A stretch of DNA of 45,160 nucleotides from Sphaerochaeta sp. UBA5849 (GTDB lineage: Bacteria > Spirochaetota > Spirochaetia > Sphaerochaetales > Sphaerochaetaceae), in NCBI GenBank assembly GCA_002432715.1, contig DJGJ01000074.1, positions 1 through 45,160 on the forward strand. The letters run 5' to 3'. The position numbers were made by a program, and so were the translations under genes. Position 1 is the first letter of the stretch. Every line of letters starts with the position of its first letter. Below, in pieces: positions 33,189 through 41,383 of the stretch. The notes beneath the pieces are model-generated. The model saw only the letters and a program-made list of their open reading frames with translations. It ran no database searches and had not been told where the DNA came from.

Positions 33189-35545
33189 GCATGGTTCTCC
33201 TTCAGTAGTACGCTTACTGTCGTACCCTCTTCGCTGCTCTCGATGGACAGCCGGGCATCAGCCATGGCTGCACGGTTGCGCATGATTCTCAGCCCGAGTC
33301 CGCGCTTTTGCAGTTTCTTGGGCAGTCCGGTCCCGTCATCGCTTACAGTAAGGCAAAGCAAGGTTTCTCCGGTTTCGCTGACGGTTTTACCGGATGAAAT
33401 CTCTATATGGCGTGCATGAGAATGCTTGATTACATTCGTGAGAGCTTCCTGCACGATGCGAAAGAGGTTGAGCTCCCGATCGGCACCCTCGATATGGAAA
33501 GCAGGATCTACATTCACATCAATCTCCACCTCGGCATATCGAAGGCTGTCGGCTACCAAGACCTCCAGACGCTTCTGGAAACTCGAAGGCTCCAAGTCGA
33601 GCGGCATCAAGCCGCGACTGATGGTCTTGATTTTGCTTATTGCCTCACTCAGGTGTTTGCTGATCATCTCAAAATCTTCCTTGGGATCACCTTCCTTGTT
33701 CGAAAGCCGCTGCTTGGCGGACGACGCCAACAAGGAGATGCCCAGCAGGTATTGGCACAGGTCGTCATGCAGGTCCTGGCCGATTCGTTCCATGGTCTTA
33801 TTTGAGATTTCCATGACCTCCTGCTCAAGCTCGGTTCTTCGCCGAATCTCTGAAAGCAGGTCCTGGGTTCTCACCCTCACCTGCTCCTCCAGATTTCTCT
33901 CATGCTTGCGTATTTGCTCGAGCAGCAACGAGCCTTTGAAGGTACTGCCAACCTGCTCCTGCAATACATCATACAGAGCGGGCATCACCATGCCGAAGGG
34001 AACCAGCAAATAGCCCAGCGGCTCATCGGTATACACAAGCGGGAGCAGGACCCAGCGTCGTTGCTTCCACTGCTTTCCCAAGACCGGGGGAAGAATTTCC
34101 TCTGCCGGATACGGCTCGGCAAACGCCTGTTCGTTGTCCAGGTCCTGGACGGTCATCAACAATTGCACTTGATCGGAGTGATTGAGGAACTGGACCAGAT
34201 ACCCTTCGTGTATGCCGAACAAATGGAGGCTTTGCTTGAGATTGATTATCAATTGCTCAAGTTCGAAGGTGCCGCTGAGCATGGCGCTCACCTTACGCAG
34301 TGAGTCAAACGAGCTCTCGACAGCCACCCGCTTTGCTGCCTGAAAGCGTCCGATCTTGTCACCGATCAACGCCCGGGCGGCTCCGATGAGCATCGCCTGG
34401 GTCTTTGGGCTCAAATCGCTTTCCACACTCGTTTTGTATTCTATTACAGAAAGATACTCATTCCAGCGGTGCATCGAGCCGCTTTCGCTTGCGGTTGCAT
34501 CGAGTGCCCGATTGAGACGGAATATCATCTGATGATAATCGCCGAGGCGCATCAGGCGCAGCAGGTCCTGCACCGCCAGTCGCTCCGATACCGTTGCATA
34601 GCTGGGCAGTTCATGCAAACCCGGGGTATAGCTGACATGGGGATTGCATCCACATGACTCCCTGATCACTGCTTCACAGGCAAGGGTGATGTGCTCCTCT
34701 TCCCCTCCCGCCATGATCCTGTCCAGTACATCAATGGCAAGCACGCCCATCTCATAGAGCGGCTGGACGACGGTTGTCAGTGGGGGAAGCGTATAGCGGG
34801 ACGGGTCCAATCCATCGAAGCCGATGACCGACACGTCGTCAGGCACCTTGATCCCCAATGAAGCCAGCTCTTCCAAGGCCCCCTGGGCCATCCAGTCATT
34901 AAGGCAGATAAGACAGTCGAACGTTCGATGATTGTCCAACAAATACCGAACTGCATCATGCCCGGCTACATCGGTAAAGGTTCCGGGCATAATCATATCA
35001 GGTTCAATTGCAATATCATGCGCCTTTAGCTCCTCGATGCAGGCATGCAGCCTTCGTATCGATTCCTCATGGGTTTCGGGCCCTTTAAGGATGGCGAACC
35101 GGCGGCGGTGGTGAACCTCGATCAGGTGTTGCACCAGTGTGGCAATGCCCTCCTCGCCCTCCACGGTGATATCACTCATTCCCTGCATCCTCATGCCGAT
35201 GGAGACCCGGGGCAATGCCGACCAAGGGGAGAAGAACTTGTTCAAGTCGACTGTTGTGAAAAAGGTGGCCAACGAGGAAGCTATGATGATCAGTCCATCG
35301 ATATTCTTCTCGCTGGCGATATGGTAGGCAAGGTTTGACGATGCTTCACTTGCAATCGGCGAGCCAAGGCGGGAACCAATAAAGGAAATCGTACCGATAT
35401 TGCGTTTCTTTGCTTCCTGCTCCATGGCATGCCAGAGCGCCGATTGGTACTCATCGTCCAGATTGGCGGTAAATATTCCGATGCAACGTTGCTTGGACTG
35501 CAAAATACGCTCCTTGGCTGTGGCTTTTCTTTCATCATACCGCAT
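33185..35545 (-). CDS. Cytoplasmic histidine kinase with LacI-like sugar-sensing domain
   Basis: Protein of up to 786 residues with no membrane segment or signal peptide. Residues about 20-310 match the periplasmic-binding-like ligand domain of LacI/GalR repressors (CIGIFTANLDDEYQSALWHAM, FAILKGPETHEESIRRL, CLNDWMAQGALEELASLGIKVPDDVSVIGFDG), but the LacI DNA-binding helix is absent. A middle region of GAF-like or helical character leads into a HisKA_3 kinase: H-box IGQDLHDDLCQYL (H593), N-box IVQEALTNVIKHSHA and G-box DDGTGLPKK with GLGLRIMRNRA. ATG 35545 has no ribosome site. A TTG at 35503, behind AAGGAG at 6 bases, is a strong alternative start just before the sensor domain. Confidence 0.88.
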   Translation of the reverse strand: MRYDERKATAKERILQSKQRCIGIFTANLDDEYQSALWHAMEQEAKKRNIGTISFIGSRLGSPIASEASSNLAYHIASEKNIDGLIIIASSLATFFTTVDLNKFFSPWSALPRVSIGMRMQGMSDITVEGEEGIATLVQHLIEVHHRRRFAILKGPETHEESIRRLHACIEELKAHDIAIEPDMIMPGTFTDVAGHDAVRYLLDNHRTFDCLICLNDWMAQGALEELASLGIKVPDDVSVIGFDGLDPSRYTLPPLTTVVQPLYEMGVLAIDVLDRIMAGGEEEHITLACEAVIRESCGCNPHVSYTPGLHELPSYATVSERLAVQDLLRLMRLGDYHQMIFRLNRALDATASESGSMHRWNEYLSVIEYKTSVESDLSPKTQAMLIGAARALIGDKIGRFQAAKRVAVESSFDSLRKVSAMLSGTFELEQLIINLKQSLHLFGIHEGYLVQFLNHSDQVQLLMTVQDLDNEQAFAEPYPAEEILPPVLGKQWKQRRWVLLPLVYTDEPLGYLLVPFGMVMPALYDVLQEQVGSTFKGSLLLEQIRKHERNLEEQVRVRTQDLLSEIRRRTELEQEVMEISNKTMERIGQDLHDDLCQYLLGISLLASSAKQRLSNKEGDPKEDFEMISKHLSEAISKIKTISRGLMPLDLEPSSFQKRLEVLVADSLRYAEVEIDVNVDPAFHIEGADRELNLFRIVQEALTNVIKHSHARHIEISSGKTVSETGETLLCLTVSDDGTGLPKKLQKRGLGLRIMRNRAAMADARLSIESSEEGTTVSVLLKENHA

Positions 35546-35595
35546 GGGACAGAGATTGCAATGTTAGGGTTGTTGCTGGAACAAAGCGTATTTTA

Positions 35596-35949
35596 TCAGT
35601 ATTTCTTACCGGTAAGCATATCGTAGTGAAGAGCAAGAGAAGCCTTCTGTTCGCCTACTTGCAGAATCAGCTGAGAGCCGTCCAGTCTGCAGCAGTGATA
35701 AAGCAGCTTCCCATTGGAACCCTTGAGGGAGAGTCCCTGGATCAAGGATTGGACATCCTGGCTGCTTTTGCCAACCCGCCTGCCGGTAAAAGGACAATAC
35801 ATGGGTTGGATATGAACCGATGAAAAAACCGAATCATCATTCTCCAGCGATATGGTGAGGCGCATGTCCATATGATAGGAATAGGCATATACGGCAAGTG
35901 AATGCTTGGCATCCACCGCGAGTGCAAGTGCAGGCGTGTTTTCGTCCAT
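35596..35949 (-). CDS. Small unknown protein, possibly leaderless mRNA
   Basis: Protein of 117 residues that I do not recognise. It looks like a small all-beta domain with alternating hydrophobic strands (LAVYAYSYHMDMRLTISLEN; LLYHCCRLDGSQLILQVGEQKASLALHYD). It has no membrane segment and no signal peptide. The ATG at 35949 would lie only about 2 bases from the transcription start predicted from the strong promoter at 35958-35986, so the message may be leaderless. It precedes the sensor kinase gene by 50 bases on the same strand and may be co-transcribed. Confidence 0.6.
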   Translation of the reverse strand: MDENTPALALAVDAKHSLAVYAYSYHMDMRLTISLENDDSVFSSVHIQPMYCPFTGRRVGKSSQDVQSLIQGLSLKGSNGKLLYHCCRLDGSQLILQVGEQKASLALHYDMLTGKKY

Positions 35950-35957
35950 ATTCTGGT

Positions 35958-35986
35958 ATTGTATCAACATATACAAATCTTGTCAA
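35958..35986 (-). promoter_or_regulatory. Consensus promoter of the small unknown gene and kinase operon
   Basis: On the minus strand TTGACA (35981-35986) and TACAAT (35958-35963) are 17 bases apart. Transcription should start near 35951, two bases before ATG 35949. Confidence 0.75.
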
Positions 35987-36002
35987 AAGTATGAGGGCAA
36001 AT

Positions 36003-36053
36003 AAAAAAGGAAGGCAACCCGCCGTGTGACCAATGTCACCTCAACAAGTTGCC
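36003..36053 (-). terminator. Terminator of the initiator tRNA gene
   Basis: On the minus strand GGCAACTTG pairs with GGGTTGCC around an inner GTGAC-ATTG-GTCAC hairpin. It is followed by TTCC and six T. It lies 81 bases after the tRNA-fMet gene and just upstream of the next promoter. Confidence 0.75.
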
Positions 36054-36133
36054 CAAAAGCTTGGTAGAATCAGGAATCACCGTCCTGCTGTGTACCTTTG
36101 TACATTCAACAGTCCATTCATCAGCCAACTATT

Positions 36134-36206
<73 letters not shown>

Positions 36207-36221
36207 TCGAATTTCCTACCA

Positions 36222-36250
36222 ACTATAGGGGAAATGGAAAATCTTGTCAA
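36222..36250 (-). promoter_or_regulatory. Promoter of tRNA-fMet
   Basis: On the minus strand TTGACA (36245-36250) and TATAGT (36222-36227) are 17 bases apart. Transcription would start near 36215, 9 bases before the mature tRNA. Confidence 0.8.
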
Positions 36251-36393
36251 CTAGAAATATGAAAAAGCATTTGATTTCCATTATTTCCTAACTATATATC
36301 AAGTTAGTATCCTATATTCGTAACAAACCCAAGGCCTTTAGCTTTTAGGAAGGTTCTGCTATCATCATGGGGTAGCATCGCAATTTCCTGAAA

Positions 36394-37770
36394 ATGGAAA
36401 GGAAGGAGCTTGATACGAGCAAGAAGGTAATCATCCTGGGAGCAGGAAGACGCGGGTTGGGATTGGCGAAACAGTTGATCGTCGATGGCAAGGATGTGGT
36501 GATGATCGACAACTCCCATGAACGCATCGAAAGTGCCGTCACCAAGCTTGACTGTTTGGGAATTCTGGGCAACGGCACCGATATTGCAAAGCTCATGGAA
36601 GCCGATATCGAGCACGCACAGGCGTTCATCGCCGTAACCAACAGTGATGAGATAAACCTCGTCTCCTGCGGTTTGGTGTCCTCCTCATATCCACAGGTAA
36701 AAACAGTAGCAGCAATCCGTTCTCTCATATACACTGGTGCCGACGGACTGAAGGAAGGCCTTCTGGGTATCGACTATATCGTCAATCCCAATGCAGAAAC
36801 CGCTAAATCCATTTACAAAATCATAGAACAAGGGGTCAATGGCAACGTTCTAGGCTTTTCCAATTCCAAGTTGCTCCTCTATAATTTTTACATTGAACCA
36901 TTCAGCTCGTATGTCGGCTCAACCATCACGGAGATGAGAAACAAGCTTCAAGCTGAATTTGTCATCGCCTCCATCAACCGCAGAGGCTTGGTCATCGTCC
37001 CATCGGGCAATACGACCATCCAGGCACGCGACACCCTATCCATTGTAGCAGAATCAGAGGAAGTCACCGACATTCTCAAGACTGTTGGACAACTGCAAAA
37101 ACGGCCGAACAACATGGTGCTCGTAGGTGCCAGCAGGATAACAAGAGCGTTGCTGAACCGAATGAGCCCGGCCATGCGGTCCAAGGTGGCTGTCGTAGAC
37201 CAGGATGAGGAGGTCTGCCGTTCTTTCAGCGAACGCTTCCGTGAAATCCTGGTCATCAAGGCCGACATCACCGATGAGGATATTATGGCCGAGGAGCAGC
37301 TCGGCTCGTATGACCTGCTCGTTGCCCTCACCGACAACGATGAGTTGAACATCATTACTGCAAGCTATGCCAAACGCATCGGGGTGGATCGATCGATCGC
37401 CTTGATCAAGCAGAACAACAACTATACCCGTATGGCCAGCTATCTCGACATCGATGTTGTCATCTCCACCACCGATACCACCGTCGAATCTCTACTCCGA
37501 TATTTGAGAGGAAAGAGTGTAACGAGTGTTCATTCGTTGTTCAACGACCAATTGGAAATCTACGAATTCATCGTCAGTAAGGATAGCTTGGTGTGCAACA
37601 AGCAACTGAAGGATATCAATATGAGAAAGAAAGCCATTGTGGCAGGTGTGACCGACAAAGAGGGCAACAGCTCTATTCCCACCGGCCTTACCACCCTGAA
37701 GGAAGGGGATACCGTATTGGTGGCCGTCATGCGCGATTCGTCTGAATTCATTCAAAAGCTTTTCGGGTAA
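36394..37770 (+). CDS. trkA: Trk potassium uptake regulatory protein TrkA
   Basis: Peripheral membrane regulator of the Trk potassium channel, 458 residues. It has two tandem RCK units: the first with ILGAGRRGLGLA and VMIDNSHERI for NAD(H) binding; the second with LVGASRITRALL, a degenerate dinucleotide motif, and VVDQDEE. TrkA-C domains follow each. ATG 36394 has no upstream ribosome site; an AAGGAG lies inside the gene a few codons later without a suitable in-frame start. It is 6 bases from trkH. The 187 bases upstream contain a CTAACT/AGTTAG inverted repeat (36288-36307). Confidence 0.93.
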   Translation: MERKELDTSKKVIILGAGRRGLGLAKQLIVDGKDVVMIDNSHERIESAVTKLDCLGILGNGTDIAKLMEADIEHAQAFIAVTNSDEINLVSCGLVSSSYPQVKTVAAIRSLIYTGADGLKEGLLGIDYIVNPNAETAKSIYKIIEQGVNGNVLGFSNSKLLLYNFYIEPFSSYVGSTITEMRNKLQAEFVIASINRRGLVIVPSGNTTIQARDTLSIVAESEEVTDILKTVGQLQKRPNNMVLVGASRITRALLNRMSPAMRSKVAVVDQDEEVCRSFSERFREILVIKADITDEDIMAEEQLGSYDLLVALTDNDELNIITASYAKRIGVDRSIALIKQNNNYTRMASYLDIDVVISTTDTTVESLLRYLRGKSVTSVHSLFNDQLEIYEFIVSKDSLVCNKQLKDINMRKKAIVAGVTDKEGNSSIPTGLTTLKEGDTVLVAVMRDSSEFIQKLFG

Positions 37771-37776
37771 CAGTAT

Positions 37777-39234
37777 ATGATCAATTGGAGACTTGACCTT
37801 CGCCTGCTTGCCTACATAGAGCTCTTCATCGGTATCTTAATGCTCATTCCCACCGGTCTTGCCTATCACTATCAGGAAGCAGACGCTCTGCAAGGCTTTC
37901 TTATAGCATACCTTGCCATTGCGATGTTCTGTTCCGCCATATTGCTGGTGATCAGGCAACCCAAAAGCAAGGCTATGTATGCCAGGGATGGTTATCTGGT
38001 AGTCACCCTTACCTGGATAATCTCAACAGCTTTTTCTGCAATCCCCTTGGCGGCAAGCGGAGCCTATGTCGACTACAGCAGTGCATATTTTGAAATCATG
38101 AGCGGCTTCACCACCACCGGGGCAACTGTTTTGCCCGAAATCGAAAGCCTGCCCAAGGCGATACTCTTCTGGAGGTCTCAGACCAACTGGCTTGGAGGTA
38201 TGGGAATCGTCGTGCTCTTCGTGGCCCTGCTTCCGGCTCTGGGCGTCAGTGGGACACTGCTTGTCGGAGCAGAATCGGTTGGTCCCACCAAAGACAAGCT
38301 GACACCGAAAATCAAAAACACCGCCCTGATTCTTTGGTCCATTTACATTGGCTTCTCCTGCATGGAAACGATCCTGCTTTTGCTCGGAGGACTTTCCCTC
38401 TACGATGCCGTAACGGTCACCTTCTCCACCATGGCTGCAGCAGGATTTTGTGTAAAAAACTCCTCGATCGGAACGTTCGGAAGCGCCTACGTCGACATTG
38501 TAGTCACCTTGTTCATGCTGATTAGCGGAGCCAACTTCGCTCTGTACTATAAGGCACTCAGTGGAAAAATCTCTTCGGTGTTGAAGGATGGGGAGCTGAG
38601 GGTGTACCTGGGCATTTGGGCGGTGGTATCGCTTCTGGCCGCGATGAAGCTTTTTTCCACCAACACCTATGCTTCATTCGCCCAATCGCTGCGGTACAGC
38701 ACATTTCAGACTGCATCCATTCTTACCACCACAGGCTTTGCAACCGCCAATTACATCAATTGGCCCGCTTTCTCCCAAGTTCTGCTCTTTTTGCTGTTCT
38801 TCGTAGGAGGATCGGCTGGATCAGCAGGCGGTGGTGTAAAAGTGATTCGCATTGTAGCCCTTTTCAAGATGGGAAGGGCGCAGATAAAGCACAGGATTCA
38901 CCCAAGGGGGGTCTTCCAGGTCAGGGTGGGACAGACCACCTTCCGTGAAGACCTGTTGGTATCCATCGCAACCTTCTTCGGTGTGTACATCCTCACCGGC
39001 GTGGTGGGAACTGTGGTGATTTCGCTCAGTGGAGCCGATCCACTTACCAGCTTTGCGGCCTCTTTCCTCTGCTTGGGCAACATCGGCATCGGATTTGGAG
39101 ACGTCGGGCCAACCGGTAATTTTGCCTTCCTCCCCGCTTGGATCAAGTGGTTCTGCTCATTTCTCATGCTCGTCGGCCGATTGGAGCTCTTCACTGTCTA
39201 CGTCCTGTTCTCAAAACACTTCTGGAAGCATTGA
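37777..39234 (+). CDS. trkH: Trk potassium uptake channel subunit TrkH
   Basis: Membrane channel subunit of 485 residues with the repeated membrane-pore-membrane units of the Trk/Ktr family. Selectivity-loop-like segments include FTTTGATVL, STMAAAGFCV, TTTGFATANY and LGNIGIGFGDVGP. It imports potassium under TrkA control. Only a weak ribosome site precedes ATG 37777, and the 6-base gap to trkA suggests coupled translation. Confidence 0.93.
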   Translation: MINWRLDLRLLAYIELFIGILMLIPTGLAYHYQEADALQGFLIAYLAIAMFCSAILLVIRQPKSKAMYARDGYLVVTLTWIISTAFSAIPLAASGAYVDYSSAYFEIMSGFTTTGATVLPEIESLPKAILFWRSQTNWLGGMGIVVLFVALLPALGVSGTLLVGAESVGPTKDKLTPKIKNTALILWSIYIGFSCMETILLLLGGLSLYDAVTVTFSTMAAAGFCVKNSSIGTFGSAYVDIVVTLFMLISGANFALYYKALSGKISSVLKDGELRVYLGIWAVVSLLAAMKLFSTNTYASFAQSLRYSTFQTASILTTTGFATANYINWPAFSQVLLFLLFFVGGSAGSAGGGVKVIRIVALFKMGRAQIKHRIHPRGVFQVRVGQTTFREDLLVSIATFFGVYILTGVVGTVVISLSGADPLTSFAASFLCLGNIGIGFGDVGPTGNFAFLPAWIKWFCSFLMLVGRLELFTVYVLFSKHFWKH

Positions 39235-39285
39235 CCTATCCAATTCATACCACTTGCCCCTCGGGGTATTGACTGTATCGTCTAT

Positions 39286-39307
39286 ATATATTACATATGT
39301 TATATAT
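39286..39307. promoter_or_regulatory. Near-perfect palindrome upstream of tetR-type gene
   Basis: A 22-bp palindrome (left arm ATATATTACAT) has one mismatched pair of eleven. It lies 34 bases before ATG 39341 and about 11 bases after TTGACT (39269-39274), so it overlaps the likely -10 region. This fits autoregulation by the TetR protein. Confidence 0.5.
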
Positions 39308-39340
39308 CTTTTGTTATTACTTACTGAGGAGGGATACAGA

Positions 39341-39901
39341 ATGGCACCAAGACAGAAAATCACCAAAGAAATGATTCTCGAAGCCACGTTCCGCCTTACC
39401 CGGGAGCATGGTTTCGAACATGTCAACGCCCGCAGCCTGGCCGCAGAACTTGGGTGTTCGACGCAACCAATTTTCAGCCGCTTCGAAACCATGGATGAGT
39501 TGAAGAAAGCTTTCCATGCTTATGCAGCCAAGTATTTCGATCACTATGCCGCACAGGCAATGCAGGGCGGCGATTCATTTAGAAAACTTGGTGAATGCTA
39601 CATTAATTTCGCCCGCAATGAGAGCAACCTGTTCAGGCTCTTGTTTATGAGCGAGGTGATGGACCTCCATGGATTTTCGCATATGTATGATGATCCGGAA
39701 AATCTGGAGGTCGCACAAAACCTATCGACTGCGATGCATATCAGCTTGGAGTCGGCAAAACGTTTCTACATGAAAATGTTCATTTTCACCCATGGCATCG
39801 CCTCGATGGCCGCAACCGGGTTCGTCCGATTGGAACCTGGCGAGGCCGAGAGCATCCTCGCTGAGGCCCATATTGCTTTTACTGCACAGCACACGAAATA
39901 A
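39341..39901 (+). CDS. TetR/AcrR-family transcriptional regulator
   Basis: Regulator of 186 residues. The N-terminal helix-turn-helix is KEMILEATFRLTREHGFEHVNARSLAAELGCSTQPIFSRFETMDEL, the standard TetR pattern. The rest is the helical ligand and dimer domain. GAGGAGGG is 7 bases before ATG 39341, excluding the longer frame from 39029. It is followed 13 bases later by the hydrolase gene and probably controls both. Confidence 0.92.
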   Translation: MAPRQKITKEMILEATFRLTREHGFEHVNARSLAAELGCSTQPIFSRFETMDELKKAFHAYAAKYFDHYAAQAMQGGDSFRKLGECYINFARNESNLFRLLFMSEVMDLHGFSHMYDDPENLEVAQNLSTAMHISLESAKRFYMKMFIFTHGIASMAATGFVRLEPGEAESILAEAHIAFTAQHTK

Positions 39902-39914
39902 GGTAGGAAATTGA

Positions 39915-41237
39915 ATGCTAGCTATCGGTATTTTTTTTGGACTATGTGGCTTGGAAGTGGTGATGTATGCCACAGAAACAAGAAATCGAGAACGCTGGGG
40001 ACAAAACACTCCACGCATACGCATTACTCTTTTCTTACTCTTTGTTCTGCTTGTCACTGTTCGAATCATTCCATGGGGATTTGCGTGGTATGGCTTGGGT
40101 GCTCTGCTTGCCATCAGGGCATTGATTTCACTGCTTGTCTTATTCCGGAGAACATCACCGAAAGCCCAGAAAAAAGGAAATGCTGTTCGCAATCTGGTGG
40201 GCGGCACCATGCTTTTTGGGTTGGCTGTAATTCCGCTGCTTCTTTTTCCCCGTTCCACCCCTTTGCAACGAACCGCAAGCAATGCGGTTGGTACAATGGT
40301 TTATACCTGGATTGATGAAAGCCGTGAGGACTCGTTCACAGCTGAGTCGGATTATCGCAAGGTAACTGTACAGTTTTGGTATCCTGCCCTCACCGCAGAA
40401 GAGAATGCACCCGTATTGGAAGGACCTTTCCCCTTGGTCGTATTTTCCCACGGTGCCTTCGGCTATAGAATGAGCAATCATTCCACCTTCATGGAATTGG
40501 CTGGCAACGGGTATATCGTTGCAAGCATCGACCATACGCATCAGGCATTCATGACCAAAGAAGCGGATGGAACGGTAATCCTTGGCGACAGCGGATTCAT
40601 CCGAACAGCCATGGATGTGGAGAATGGAAAAATCACAGGTGAAGAACTCTATCATCTACAAAAAGATTGGATGGCCTTGCGCTCCTCCGATATGGCATTC
40701 GTACTGGATCAGATAAGGAAACAGGTTGCCCTTCCAACCTCCAACGAAGTCTTTCACCAGTTGGATATCGAGCGAATCGGGGTACTCGGACATTCGATGG
40801 GTGGTGCAACCGCAGCGTGGATTGGACGCGAGGACGACGCTATCGATGCAGTAATTGTACTTGACGGTACGCTGATGGGCGAAATCGTGGGTTTCGAGCA
40901 GGGAAAGGAGGTAGTGACCGATGTTCCCTACCCCAAACCGATATTGGATGTATTCAACGAAAGCCATTACGAAGATGCAAAATCAATAGGCTTGGACTAC
41001 GCAAATATGAGAATGCAGGAACATGCTTCCAAGGCATTCCAGCTGGTCGTCAACGGTTCAGGGCACCTGAATTTCACTGACCTCCCCCTCGTTTCGCCCT
41101 TGCTTGCTTCCTTGCTGGGTACCGGCAGCGTTGATCCTCGCTATTGCATGGAAATCACCAATGCCGCGGTACGGGAATTTCTCGACTACCATCTCAAGGG
41201 AGAGGGTACTGAAAGCCTGCCTTTCAGAAGGGTCTAG
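39915..41237 (+). CDS. Membrane-anchored alpha/beta hydrolase (PAF-acetylhydrolase-like)
   Basis: Protein of 440 residues. Residues about 1-112 hold three to four hydrophobic segments (2-19, 36-55, 57-78, 97-112). The remainder is an alpha/beta hydrolase with FSHGAFGYR as oxyanion loop, nucleophile S294 in GHSMGG, VLDGTL for the acid and NGSGHLNFTD for the histidine. The layout resembles bacterial platelet-activating-factor acetylhydrolase or chlorophyllase-type esterases. Substrate unknown. It shares an operon with the TetR gene. Confidence 0.82.
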   Translation: MLAIGIFFGLCGLEVVMYATETRNRERWGQNTPRIRITLFLLFVLLVTVRIIPWGFAWYGLGALLAIRALISLLVLFRRTSPKAQKKGNAVRNLVGGTMLFGLAVIPLLLFPRSTPLQRTASNAVGTMVYTWIDESREDSFTAESDYRKVTVQFWYPALTAEENAPVLEGPFPLVVFSHGAFGYRMSNHSTFMELAGNGYIVASIDHTHQAFMTKEADGTVILGDSGFIRTAMDVENGKITGEELYHLQKDWMALRSSDMAFVLDQIRKQVALPTSNEVFHQLDIERIGVLGHSMGGATAAWIGREDDAIDAVIVLDGTLMGEIVGFEQGKEVVTDVPYPKPILDVFNESHYEDAKSIGLDYANMRMQEHASKAFQLVVNGSGHLNFTDLPLVSPLLASLLGTGSVDPRYCMEITNAAVREFLDYHLKGEGTESLPFRRV

Positions 41238-41383
41238 CATCATCTTATCGTACTTGGGCATATGACAAATGGTAAAGCAACTGATTCAATTCATCCTTTT
41301 TTTTAGGTACTGGATATACGACATAGTTCTTTCTTTTGTCCATACCGGTGGTATACTGGATGAAAACCATGAGGAGGTTGTTC

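Noticed and set aside
35608..35619. CTTACCGGTAAG palindrome at the end of the small unknown gene
   Set aside because: It lies inside the coding end, is short, and has no T tract or promoter beside it.
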